Shown in pieces: positions 1-8,225 of a stretch of 64,000 nucleotides of DNA; the stretch's first letter is position 1; each line of letters starts with the position of its first letter. The notes beneath the pieces are model-generated. The model ran no database searches and was not told the DNA's origin. It worked only from the letters and a program-made list of their open reading frames with translations. The position numbers and the translations under genes are program-made. The stretch spans positions 51,711 through 115,710 of the forward strand of contig ONSJ01000004.1 in the NCBI GenBank assembly GCA_900320515.1. Direction: 5' to 3'. Source of the DNA: an uncultured Methanobrevibacter sp. (GTDB taxonomy: Archaea > Methanobacteriota > Methanobacteria > Methanobacteriales > Methanobacteriaceae).

Positions 1-1
1 T

Positions 2-1588
2 TCGGTCACTAAAAAAGAGGATCATTTAAGTGTATCCAAATTCTCTGATGAAATGGCACAGCATAAGATGATTGGGAATGTTTTTCCGATTGTATTTATT
101 TTAGTCACTTTTCTAACTCTTTTAACCACAATGTCAAGAATCGTGACTCATCAGCGTTCTCAAATTGGAATCCTTAAGGCGGTAGGATTTAAGGATAAGG
201 TAATCATCATGCATTATCTTGCTTATGCTTTCTTTCCGGTTCTTGCCGGGTCAATCATTGGATTGATTACGGGGCCAATGATAATTCCACAAATGTTTTA
301 TCCGTCAATGATGAGAAGCTACAGCATGCCTAGCTGGCATCCGGGTTTTGACATGAGTTTCATCTACATTGCAGTGCTGATGGTTGCATTATCAGTGTTA
401 GTTACCTATTTTTCATGTAGGATAATCTCAAGGGAAAATCCTGCAGATACGTTACGGCCAAAAGCGCCCAATACCTCTTCAAAAACCCATATCGAAAAAT
501 CAAGGATCTGGAACCGGTTAAGCTTTAATCTCAGATGGAATTTGAGGGATGCAAGTAGAAACAACTTTAGGGCATTGATGGTAATAATTGGAGTGATGGG
601 TTGTGTAGCGCTGCTGATTGCGGCATTTGGAATGAATGACAGCATGCATGAGCTGAAATCATGGGAATATGATGATATCACTCATTATGAGTCAAAATTA
701 CTGCTTTCAAAAGAGGCCAATCCGATGGAGCTTTATTATATTTTAAATGAAACAAACGGCAGCTTTATAATGCAGCAATCAATTGAAATGAAGGCCAATG
801 ATGTTGAAGACACGGTATCGCTTTTGGTATCAAATAACACGGATTTGATATCATACACGGACAGCAATCGAAATTCAATTGAAATAGAGGAAGGGGATGT
901 TTCCATTTCCACTAAACTGGCGGAAAAGTTTAATCTGACAATTGGAGATAAAATCAGATGGCATATTGTCGGTGAGGATAAGTGGGTTGCATCAAAGATT
1001 GGCCAGGTGCATGCAGAGCCAATCTCACAGGGGCTGATAATGTCTCCGGACACTTTAGAGGATCAGGGATTGAATTTCACTCCTACAAATATCATCACTG
1101 ATGAGAAATTTGGTGAAAACTTTGATTCAATAAAATCAACCACCAGCACGGAAAAGATGAAAAAGAGTTGGGACCAAATGACTTCGGCAGTAATGATGAT
1201 GGTTTCCGTGGTGACATTTGTAGCAGTGGCATTGGCAATTCTAGTTATATATAATCTTGAAATTTTATCATTCACTGAAATGAAGAGGGAAATTGCTACA
1301 TTGAAGGTTTTAGGATTTAAGACAAAGATATTGCGGAAGTTATTGCTGACTCAAAACGTTTTTTTCACCGCAATAGGTTTTATTTTGGGAATTCCGTTGG
1401 GATTCTACTTCATGACCCTGATGATGAATGCTGCCGGCGATTCCATTTATTATGTTCCTACATTGACATGGGGTAACATATTGCTGTCTGCCGTCATAAC
1501 ATTCACAATTTCAATTGGCGTCAACTTACTGTTTTCTGATAAAATAAACGATTTGAATATGGTTGAAGCACTTAAAGATGTTGAGTAG
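2..1588 (+). CDS. ABC transporter permease, FtsX/MacB type (5' end missing)
   Basis: The frame is open to the left edge of the window, so the gene begins upstream and the internal ATG at 53 is not its start. The product is a membrane permease of the FtsX/MacB class, the integral partner of an ABC ATPase that exports lipids or peptides or remodels the envelope. Two FtsX-like units are visible. The first, near the start, carries the signature 'ILKAVGF' after a membrane helix and is followed by two further helices. The second, in the last 130 residues, carries 'TLKVLGF' and three helices. A soluble extracellular domain of about 180 residues lies between them. The family is clear; the cargo cannot be read from the sequence. 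Confidence 0.85.
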   Translation, partial: SVTKKEDHLSVSKFSDEMAQHKMIGNVFPIVFILVTFLTLLTTMSRIVTHQRSQIGILKAVGFKDKVIIMHYLAYAFFPVLAGSIIGLITGPMIIPQMFYPSMMRSYSMPSWHPGFDMSFIYIAVLMVALSVLVTYFSCRIISRENPADTLRPKAPNTSSKTHIEKSRIWNRLSFNLRWNLRDASRNNFRALMVIIGVMGCVALLIAAFGMNDSMHELKSWEYDDITHYESKLLLSKEANPMELYYILNETNGSFIMQQSIEMKANDVEDTVSLLVSNNTDLISYTDSNRNSIEIEEGDVSISTKLAEKFNLTIGDKIRWHIVGEDKWVASKIGQVHAEPISQGLIMSPDTLEDQGLNFTPTNIITDEKFGENFDSIKSTTSTEKMKKSWDQMTSAVMMMVSVVTFVAVALAILVIYNLEILSFTEMKREIATLKVLGFKTKILRKLLLTQNVFFTAIGFILGIPLGFYFMTLMMNAAGDSIYYVPTLTWGNILLSAVITFTISIGVNLLFSDKINDLNMVEALKDVE

Positions 1589-1608
1589 TGTTAATTATGG
1601 TGTATTAA

Positions 1609-2184
1609 TCAGTTTTTAAGAGAATAAATGATTGACCTTATGATTGATATCAAACAGCAGATGCTGATTGCAAGGGGATATCCTAAAAATGCAATTACCA
1701 AACCGATAATGAAAAGTATGAATGGAACAACTAATGCATTTTTTACAGCTAAAGCTTCTAATAGATATTCTTGGTCGGGATTAATTTCCAGCAAGGATTT
1801 TGCCATCCAAAATAATATGATATTGACTATAATGAAATCTAATCCGTATAATACTTCGGCAAGTAAAGAAAAAGGATTATTTGCAACAAATGTGGTTAAA
1901 TAAGGAAGTAATGAAATAATCAATAGCAAAAGGATATTTTGCCAAATGATTTTTGCGTTGATCCTTTCAACATGATTGTAAATTATATGATGATACTGCC
2001 ATAGGTTGGTGCAAACTAAAAAACTTATCAGATATGCAAAATATGAGGTTTTAAGTGCTAAAATTGATTGAATTGATGCAGTGGCGGGTTGCGGCAATTC
2101 CAAAACCAAAACTGTTACAATAATTGCGATAATTGCATCATAAAAGGCTTCCAATCTGTTTGTTGACATGTAATTTTCATTCAT
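1609..2184 (-). CDS. TMEM175-like (DUF1211) potassium channel family protein
   Basis: A membrane protein of about 191 residues with six predicted hydrophobic segments. The first segment holds a version of the TMEM175 signature: R-x3-F-Y-D followed by AIIAIIVTVLVLEL, where the family usually has R-x3-F-S-D. TMEM175 proteins are potassium-selective channels without the classic selectivity filter; prokaryotic members usually have one six-helix repeat, as here. I start at the ATG at 2184, because the upstream in-frame codons (to 2223) add a non-hydrophobic extension without a ribosome binding site; ATGs at 2193 and 2169 remain possible. The gene converges on the preceding permease, with 20 bases between the stops. 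Family fair, channel function inferred. Confidence 0.65.
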   Translation of the reverse strand: MNENYMSTNRLEAFYDAIIAIIVTVLVLELPQPATASIQSILALKTSYFAYLISFLVCTNLWQYHHIIYNHVERINAKIIWQNILLLLIISLLPYLTTFVANNPFSLLAEVLYGLDFIIVNIILFWMAKSLLEINPDQEYLLEALAVKNALVVPFILFIIGLVIAFLGYPLAISICCLISIIRSIIYSLKN

Positions 2185-2372
2185 AGCTATCATTTTCCGC
2201 ATATAATTCAAAATTAAAATCAATTAAATTCTTTCTTGAAATTCCTATTTATTTTTTTTTGAATTTTCTAGGAGCCTATTCGATAGGTTGTAATGGTTTG
2301 AGAATTGAATAATTTATGTCATGTAGAAATCCTTTTATTTTTTAAGGGACAAAATCTAATTTAGATGATTTT

Positions 2373-2921
2373 ATGAATGATTCAATGAATATGTATGATG
2401 ATTTTTCAAATGTTGTTTCAAACGAGGAAAGCATCTCAACAGAATCCGTTTTAGATGTATTGAAGGAATATGCGGGAACCATTTCAGTATTTGATTTGAT
2501 GGCAGTCAATGCAGAAATGATTGAGGAAAGCAAATATGTGCAGGACAGCTATAAACACAAAAGTCATGAAGTCTATGCCAAATACTTTTTAGGTCGCATC
2601 AAGGATGTTCACAGCGACGATAACAAGTATGAACATGACATTGATAAAGAGGAGTTTATTGATGCCATATCCACCTTAAAGTCATATCATATTAATGAAT
2701 CAGTCACTTCAAAGACCAAATTCCCGTTAATCTATGGGATAATTTCAATTTACACCACTTTTATTCTGGAGGAACCCATCCATCCGGTGGGCACACCGTT
2801 TCCAGGTTCCCTATATGTTGAAGAGAAGGACGGCAAATTCTACTGTCCGGTCAAGGATGCCAATCTCGAATCTCCGAATGCGGTTTGCAAGATGTGCCTT
2901 GCTGAGCAACTGGAATTTTAA
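2373..2921 (+). CDS. DUF2115 / UPF0305 family protein
   Basis: A soluble protein of 182 residues. The C-terminal third carries the features I associate with the methanogen DUF2115 (UPF0305) family: 'HPVGTPFPG', then 'YCPVKD', then a C-x2-C ending 'CKMCLAEQ'. The three cysteines (one in YCPVKD and two in CKMC) could bind a metal. The N-terminal 100 residues are acidic and helical with no recognised motif. No function is known to me for the family. It stands alone: a 149-base gap with a TATA-like A/T stretch lies upstream and the adhesin promoter region lies downstream. Confidence 0.7.
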   Translation: MNDSMNMYDDFSNVVSNEESISTESVLDVLKEYAGTISVFDLMAVNAEMIEESKYVQDSYKHKSHEVYAKYFLGRIKDVHSDDNKYEHDIDKEEFIDAISTLKSYHINESVTSKTKFPLIYGIISIYTTFILEEPIHPVGTPFPGSLYVEEKDGKFYCPVKDANLESPNAVCKMCLAEQLEF

Positions 2922-3054
2922 CATTTCGAACCAACATTTATATTTTGCTAATTTTTGTAAATATTATTCAACATTTTTTTTGTTTATGGCAATAAATATA
3001 TATGCTTTTAATATAAACCTATTATTGACTAAAAGTTAGCGAGATGATACTTTT

Positions 3055-6000
3055 ATGTTAGATAAGAAATGGATGGTGCTTGCAATATTTTTCATATCTT
3101 TGGTTGCAGTCTCTACTGTTAGTGCAGCTGAAGATGCTGGCGATGTTGCTGCCATAGATAATGATACACAAACAATTACAATAACAAATGATATAGCGAC
3201 AGACGAAATACAGGATGATACTTTGAAGGTATCTGCGAATGATGAAAGCGATGACGCGTTGGCAGCGTCAAATAATGAAGAAATCTTAACTAATGTGTCA
3301 GAATGTTATGTAAATTCTAGTTATGTCGGTGATGAATATGGGACTAAGGAACAACCATATTCAACTTTAAATGATGCTTTAAACGCAAGCGGTAGGAAAG
3401 ACGGGGACATAATTCATATTGCTGCTGGAGAATATACGGGTATTGAAGAGAATATAGGATTGACAATCAATCATAATTTAACATTTACAGGTTTTGGCCC
3501 TGGTGAAGTTGTATTCGATGCAGAAGGCGAAGGCACAATTTTCTTTGTTGAAGCTCGCGAAATTAACATCACCGGAATAACATTTAAAAATGCAATGAAT
3601 GTAGAAAGTTCCGGAGGAGCACTTTATTTTGAAAATGGATTGGTAAATAGTCATATTGGCGGTGATTTCATAAACAACCATGCTTATGAGGGTGGTGCGA
3701 TATTTGTCAATGGAACCATCGAAAACTCATTGATTTCCGCTTATTTTGCAAATAACTCTGCCATTATGGGTGGTGCAATTTGTACTGGAAGCATTATCAA
3801 CACGGAAATAGATGGTGATTTCTTCAACAATACCGCAAAAGTCGCTGATGACTATCCCTTAATTGAAGATTTGGGTTGTCTTGGGGGAGCCATATTCTCC
3901 AGTGGAGTTATCGAGGATTCATCGATTGAAGGTGACTTTGTACTTAACCAGGCCGGTAATTTGGGCGGAGCGATATTTGTTCTTGAAGGAATTGACAGAT
4001 CCAAGGTCACCGGCAGTTTCATGCATAACATTGCTCTGCTTGGAGGTGCACTAAATACTCCATCTATAAAAAATTCCAATATTTCTGCTAAATTTATAAA
4101 CAACACTGCTTTGATAGGTGGAGCAATAAATACAAACTTCATTTTCGATGCGAATATAGATTCAGATTTCACAAATAACACTGCAGATTTAAACCTTATG
4201 GGTCTTATTGATGTGGAGGAAATTGAAGAATATCTCAGTGATCATGTTGATGAAAAGATTTTAGAGTTTATTTTGAACTTTACTCAGAAATATGATATAG
4301 GCCTTGGTTTTGGTGGCGCTATAACTGTTGCCGGCGAGGTTGAAAATTCCAATATTGTCGGGGAGTTCATAAATAATGGAGGCGCTGATGCAGGTGGTGC
4401 CATATCTGTTCTTGGAGTTGTAAAAAACTCTTTCATTTTAGGCAGTTTTGAGTTCAATCATGCAAAAGTCGGCGGGTCATTGTTCCTTCCTGTTGTAAAG
4501 AATTCGACCATTGAGGGTGATTTCTTATTCAACTATGCTGTCCAAGGTGGAGCAATCTTTGCGGTTTTCGCAAACCAAACTAACATTTCCGGTAATTTCC
4601 TTTCAAATGATGCATTGAATGATGTAGATTTAATTGGTGCTGACCTTCTTGCATGGGGAGGTGCAATCTGCATTGATGGAATTCTGGAAAATTCCAAAAT
4701 CAACGGTACCTTTGTAGAAAACAGGGCTACCGAGTTGGGCGGTGCAATAGGTGGTGTTGACTTAGTAATAAATTCCAACATTACTGGCTATTTCATTAAG
4801 AACAGCGCTAAGATTGGTGGTGCAATGGATCTTCCATTCTTACAATATTCCAATATCGACGGTTTCTTTGTCAACAACACTGCTGCTATAGGTGGCGCAA
4901 TTAGTGCATGCTATGTCAATGCTTCTCAAATATACGCTCATTTTGTAAACAATACCGTTGTTAATTATCAGATGGGAGATGCTATTGTTCCTGAAATGAT
5001 CGAATATAATGACCATGCCTTGCCTGTCGGTTTGGGAGGTGCAATATGCATTGTTGGAGCAGCTGAAAATTCCATGTTCACAGGTGATTATGTATTGAAC
5101 TCCGCTTTGGCAGGAGGTGCAATATTTGTATATGGAATTGAGATTCCTAAACTTAAAATGACTAGGCCTTTCAATAACAATGCTATTTATTCCCGTTTCG
5201 TATATAATGGCGCTTATGAAGGCGGTGCGATTTTAATTAATGCAACATCAATCGAAAATGATATCAACTCTAATTTCATAAGCAATAATGCTATGGATGA
5301 GGGAATTGTTTCTTTCTATCGTGAAAGCATCAATGATACAATATCCTATTGTTTATTTATGAACAATCAGGCTAAATCAATCATCTATGTCGAATCCGCA
5401 GATGGTACAAATATAACCCGGAATATTCTCTTGAATGCTGTCAGAACTTATGATATCTATCATAGCAGCGGTTCAAAATTGAATGCTAATGAAAATTGGT
5501 TTGGTCATAATGCAACTAATTACAAGGAGTTCCCATTAATAAATGGTACTGCCGAATGCAGCACATGGTTGTTCTTAAATGCCACAGCCAACCCTAATCC
5601 TGTTCAATATTTGGGAAGTTCCAACATTGTATTTGACCTGTTCCGTTATAATGTTACAGGTTCTATCGGGAAATATAATGCCTCTATTTTGGAGCCTGTT
5701 GGTTTGGGAATAACCTCAACAAATGGTAATGTTGACAAAAACATGTCCACCTTTGGAGATGTCATCAAGTTCTCTTCAAACGGCAAGAAAGGAATCATAA
5801 CCGCATCACTTGCCAATGCCAAATATTCTGTTGAAATCAAGTGTGTGCCTAGAATATCTGCCGATGATTTAGTAATGGATTATCTGGGAGCAAATTACAG
5901 AATTCAGGTATTTGACGAGGATGGAAATCCTGCTGTGGGCGAAACCGTTAAAATAACCGTGAACGGCATAACATATGTGGAAAAAGTCGACAAGGACGGT

Positions 6001-6414
6001 TATGCTACATTGCCAATCAGGCTGATGCCAAAAACTTATGCAATCACTTCAACATTTAAGGGAACCACTGTCACAAAGACACTTAAGGTCAAAAACACCC
6101 TAAAGGCCAAAAAGTCATTCACTGTCAAAAAGACTGCTAAAAAATTGGTCTTAAAGGCAACTCTCAAATGGAGTAACGGAAAAGCAATTGCTGGCAAAAA
6201 GGTTTCCTTCAAGTTTAAAGGTAAAATATTCACCGTAAAAACCAACAAGAATGGTATAGCAAAAATTACCTTCTCTGTTAAGATGGTCAGTAACAAAATA
6301 GTGAAACTTACCTTTAAGAAGAATGTTGTCAATCTCAGTTTAGGCAAAACATACAAGATGGTGGTCCGTTACAAAAATGAGACCGCTAAATCAAAATTGG
6401 TAGTCAAAAAGTAA
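3055..6414 (+). CDS. Adhesin-like surface protein with GGAI beta-helix repeats and Ig-like domains
   Basis: A secreted protein of 1119 residues. Residues 1-24 are a signal peptide with a hydrophobic core ending in 'VSA'. An acidic linker follows to about residue 85. From about 90 to 780 there are some twenty repeats built on 'FxNNxA' then 'GGAI', the pattern of chlamydial polymorphic outer-membrane proteins, here predicted to fold as a right-handed parallel beta-helix. After an 'ENWFGHN' strand near 820, the C-terminal 250 residues contain Ig-like modules ('GNPAVGETVKITVNG' and 'GKAIAGKKVSFKFKG') and end in a lysine-rich tail. There is no LPXTG-type motif or C-terminal membrane helix, so anchoring, perhaps to pseudomurein by charge, is unexplained. 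Adhesin-like proteins of this kind are numerous in gut Methanobrevibacter. Confidence 0.85.
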   Translation: MLDKKWMVLAIFFISLVAVSTVSAAEDAGDVAAIDNDTQTITITNDIATDEIQDDTLKVSANDESDDALAASNNEEILTNVSECYVNSSYVGDEYGTKEQPYSTLNDALNASGRKDGDIIHIAAGEYTGIEENIGLTINHNLTFTGFGPGEVVFDAEGEGTIFFVEAREINITGITFKNAMNVESSGGALYFENGLVNSHIGGDFINNHAYEGGAIFVNGTIENSLISAYFANNSAIMGGAICTGSIINTEIDGDFFNNTAKVADDYPLIEDLGCLGGAIFSSGVIEDSSIEGDFVLNQAGNLGGAIFVLEGIDRSKVTGSFMHNIALLGGALNTPSIKNSNISAKFINNTALIGGAINTNFIFDANIDSDFTNNTADLNLMGLIDVEEIEEYLSDHVDEKILEFILNFTQKYDIGLGFGGAITVAGEVENSNIVGEFINNGGADAGGAISVLGVVKNSFILGSFEFNHAKVGGSLFLPVVKNSTIEGDFLFNYAVQGGAIFAVFANQTNISGNFLSNDALNDVDLIGADLLAWGGAICIDGILENSKINGTFVENRATELGGAIGGVDLVINSNITGYFIKNSAKIGGAMDLPFLQYSNIDGFFVNNTAAIGGAISACYVNASQIYAHFVNNTVVNYQMGDAIVPEMIEYNDHALPVGLGGAICIVGAAENSMFTGDYVLNSALAGGAIFVYGIEIPKLKMTRPFNNNAIYSRFVYNGAYEGGAILINATSIENDINSNFISNNAMDEGIVSFYRESINDTISYCLFMNNQAKSIIYVESADGTNITRNILLNAVRTYDIYHSSGSKLNANENWFGHNATNYKEFPLINGTAECSTWLFLNATANPNPVQYLGSSNIVFDLFRYNVTGSIGKYNASILEPVGLGITSTNGNVDKNMSTFGDVIKFSSNGKKGIITASLANAKYSVEIKCVPRISADDLVMDYLGANYRIQVFDEDGNPAVGETVKITVNGITYVEKVDKDGYATLPIRLMPKTYAITSTFKGTTVTKTLKVKNTLKAKKSFTVKKTAKKLVLKATLKWSNGKAIAGKKVSFKFKGKIFTVKTNKNGIAKITFSVKMVSNKIVKLTFKKNVVNLSLGKTYKMVVRYKNETAKSKLVVKK

Positions 6415-6490
6415 TTGCTTCGCCAATTACTTTCTCTTTTTATTTTTTTCAAATGTATTCTTCTTTAAGATATTTCGATATTGATTAATC

Positions 6491-7228
6491 ATGATTGTTG
6501 ATAATATGGATTTAAAGGAAACGATATACAAAAGGCAGTCTATCAGAAAGTATGATAAGACTCCATTGGACTCAAAGACATTGGATGGATTAAGGACATT
6601 CATTGACAATACTCGGGTCTTGAATCCCAACATCAAATGGAGCTATGATATTGTCGGATCTGAAAACGTCAGAATGCTTCAGAGATTCAAATCTCCTCAT
6701 TATTTGTTGATATTTTCAGAAAGTAAGGAAAATTACCTGCAGAATATCGGTTTCATATTTCAGCAGGTTGATTTGTACCTTCAAAGCAATGGAATCGGGT
6801 CCTGCTGGATAGGTGCCGGAAGTCCTAAAAATTATGAAAATCCTAATCCTGAACAGGATTTTGTAATTTTGATGATGTTCGGTAGGCCACAAGGCGAAAT
6901 CTATAGAGAACTCTCTCAGTTTGAAAGGAAAATCATATGTGAAATTTCAGACGAGCGCGATGACAGGCTGATGCCTGCAAGATATGCTCCCTCTGCTGCA
7001 AACACGCAGACATGGTACTTTACACATAATAAAGACGGCAGCTATAACGTATACAGGAATAAGCGCAGAATACGCTTGAATAAGAAGATGGATGCATGGA
7101 ATCAGGTTGACATTGGAATTGCGTTGGCGCACATGTATGTTGCAAATCCAGAAACATTCGAATTCAGTCCTGACGGGCCTCATGAAGACTTGAAGAATAA
7201 GATTTTTGAAGGAAGATTCACCATTTAA
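6491..7228 (+). CDS. Nitroreductase family protein
   Basis: A 245-residue flavoprotein of the nitroreductase fold. The N-terminus has the typical 'YKRQSIRKYD' segment, whose Arg and Ser contact FMN, and the middle has 'GIGSCWIGAG', the usual glycine-rich segment near the flavin. 'PSAANTQTW' near residue 175 matches the 'PSa.N.QPW' element of the family. Members reduce nitro groups, quinones or flavins with NAD(P)H; the substrate cannot be assigned. The start may be the ATG at 6491 or the one at 6506, neither with a clear ribosome binding site. The gene lies 27 bases before the DUF2124 gene on the same strand and may share its transcript. Confidence 0.8.
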   Translation: MIVDNMDLKETIYKRQSIRKYDKTPLDSKTLDGLRTFIDNTRVLNPNIKWSYDIVGSENVRMLQRFKSPHYLLIFSESKENYLQNIGFIFQQVDLYLQSNGIGSCWIGAGSPKNYENPNPEQDFVILMMFGRPQGEIYRELSQFERKIICEISDERDDRLMPARYAPSAANTQTWYFTHNKDGSYNVYRNKRRIRLNKKMDAWNQVDIGIALAHMYVANPETFEFSPDGPHEDLKNKIFEGRFTI

Positions 7229-7255
7229 GGCATTCTTACTAATTTATGATTTAAG

Positions 7256-7729
7256 ATGATAAATATGGAAAATGTAAATGATTGGAAAGGAATTACAGGA
7301 CAGCTCGTGTCATTCAAAAGTGAAGTCGGAGACTCACAAAAGATAACATTTGTAGGATCTCCAGGAGTCTGCACTCCATTTGCTGAACTGTTGGCTTATG
7401 CTGTAAGGGATAGGCAAACTTATTTCATTCCGTTGCTGGATGCAGATGACTGCCATCAGTTTGAAGCCAAAGATTATGCAATGGTCTTGAGTGATGAGGT
7501 TTCAAATCCGAATGATTCCGATGCAGTCGTATTGCTGGGCGGATTGTCAATGCCGAAATATGATGTTGATACCGAAGATGTAAAGGCTTTGGTCAAGAGC
7601 ATCCTAAAAGAGGATGGTCTTTTAATCGGCGTTTGCTTCATGGACATGTTCGCCAAAGCAGGCTGGCTGGAAAAGATAGATTTTGACTGTGTCATTGACG
7701 GAACATTGACGGGTGTTGTTAAAAAATAA
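7256..7729 (+). CDS. DUF2124 family protein
   Basis: A 157-residue soluble protein. The segment 'FVGSPGVCTPFAELLAY' near residue 32 and 'VVLLGGLSMP' near residue 90 are what I recognise as the methanogen DUF2124 family. The alternating hydrophobic strands and glycine turns suggest a Rossmann-like alpha/beta fold. A single conserved-looking Cys sits in the GVC motif and another in 'GVCFMDMF'. No function is known to me. It follows the nitroreductase closely and precedes the metal-regulated operon, whose promoter lies just after its stop. An in-frame ATG at 7265 is an alternative start. Confidence 0.65.
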   Translation: MINMENVNDWKGITGQLVSFKSEVGDSQKITFVGSPGVCTPFAELLAYAVRDRQTYFIPLLDADDCHQFEAKDYAMVLSDEVSNPNDSDAVVLLGGLSMPKYDVDTEDVKALVKSILKEDGLLIGVCFMDMFAKAGWLEKIDFDCVIDGTLTGVVKK

Positions 7730-7751
7730 CACATTTATTTTTTTAGATTAA

Positions 7752-7808
7752 CATATCACGATATCATGATATGACAACATTTAAATACATAAACATATCA
7801 TAATATGT
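7752..7808. promoter_or_regulatory. Candidate ArsR-type operator pair upstream of the metal-efflux operon
   Basis: Two dyads lie before the ArsR gene. At 7752-7773 the halves CATATCA and TGATATG flank 8 bases, and inside them 7761-7772 reads ATATCATGATAT, a perfect 12-base palindrome. At 7793-7808 the halves ACATAT and ATATGT flank four bases. ArsR/CadC repressors bind imperfect A/T-rich dyads of this size, so these are the likely operators of the adjacent regulator. The A/T-rich stretch at 7806-7820 could serve as TATA element. Operator function is inferred. Confidence 0.5.
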
Positions 7809-7832
7809 AAATATATAATATATGTGATGGAA

Positions 7833-8207
7833 ATGAAAAAAAATAATCTTGAAAACGAAAACGATGATATGTGTGAAGTCTTCAACTCTCATGAGGATGT
7901 TGTTGGCCGTGTAAGAGAACGCATACCTGACGAAGCTGAATTCGCTGAGCTATCAGAATTTTTCAAAATATTTGGAAATCCGACAAGATTAAAAATTATT
8001 TCCCTGCTTAGTATTGAAGATTTGTGTGTTTGTGATATTTGTGAAGCACTTGATTTAAACCAAACAACAGTTTCAAATCAATTGAGAATATTGCGTGCAA
8101 ATAATATTGTCAAATACCAAAAAGAGGGTAAGATGGCAAGATATTCGCTCACAGACCTTCACATAGAAATGATTTACAAAGTGGGATTGGAACATATATT
8201 AGAATAA
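7833..8207 (+). CDS. ArsR/CadC-family metal-responsive repressor
   Basis: A winged helix-turn-helix repressor of 124 residues from the ATG at 7833, chosen because GTGATGG sits just before it; GTG 7824 and ATG 7827 are alternatives. Residues 44-59 'FKIFGNPTRLKIISLL' begin the DNA-binding domain and 'NQTTVSNQLRIL' is the recognition helix. The helix before it carries 'LCVCD', the alpha-3 metal-binding motif of CadC/ArsR sensors (Cys65 and Cys67), and N-terminal Cys14 could complete a CadC-like site that bridges subunits. Metal binding releases such repressors from DNA. The P-type ATPase gene begins 18 bases downstream, so the two form an operon for zinc, cadmium or lead resistance. Confidence 0.88.
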   Translation: MKKNNLENENDDMCEVFNSHEDVVGRVRERIPDEAEFAELSEFFKIFGNPTRLKIISLLSIEDLCVCDICEALDLNQTTVSNQLRILRANNIVKYQKEGKMARYSLTDLHIEMIYKVGLEHILE

Positions 8208-8225
8208 TTTTTAATTGGTGATAAA

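Noticed and set aside
3600..5300. Regularly spaced GGAGGTGC-like words that could suggest a CRISPR array
   Set aside because: They are GGAI codons in a protein repeat; spacing varies, and no identical repeats with unique spacers exist. I found no CRISPR array or cas gene in the window.
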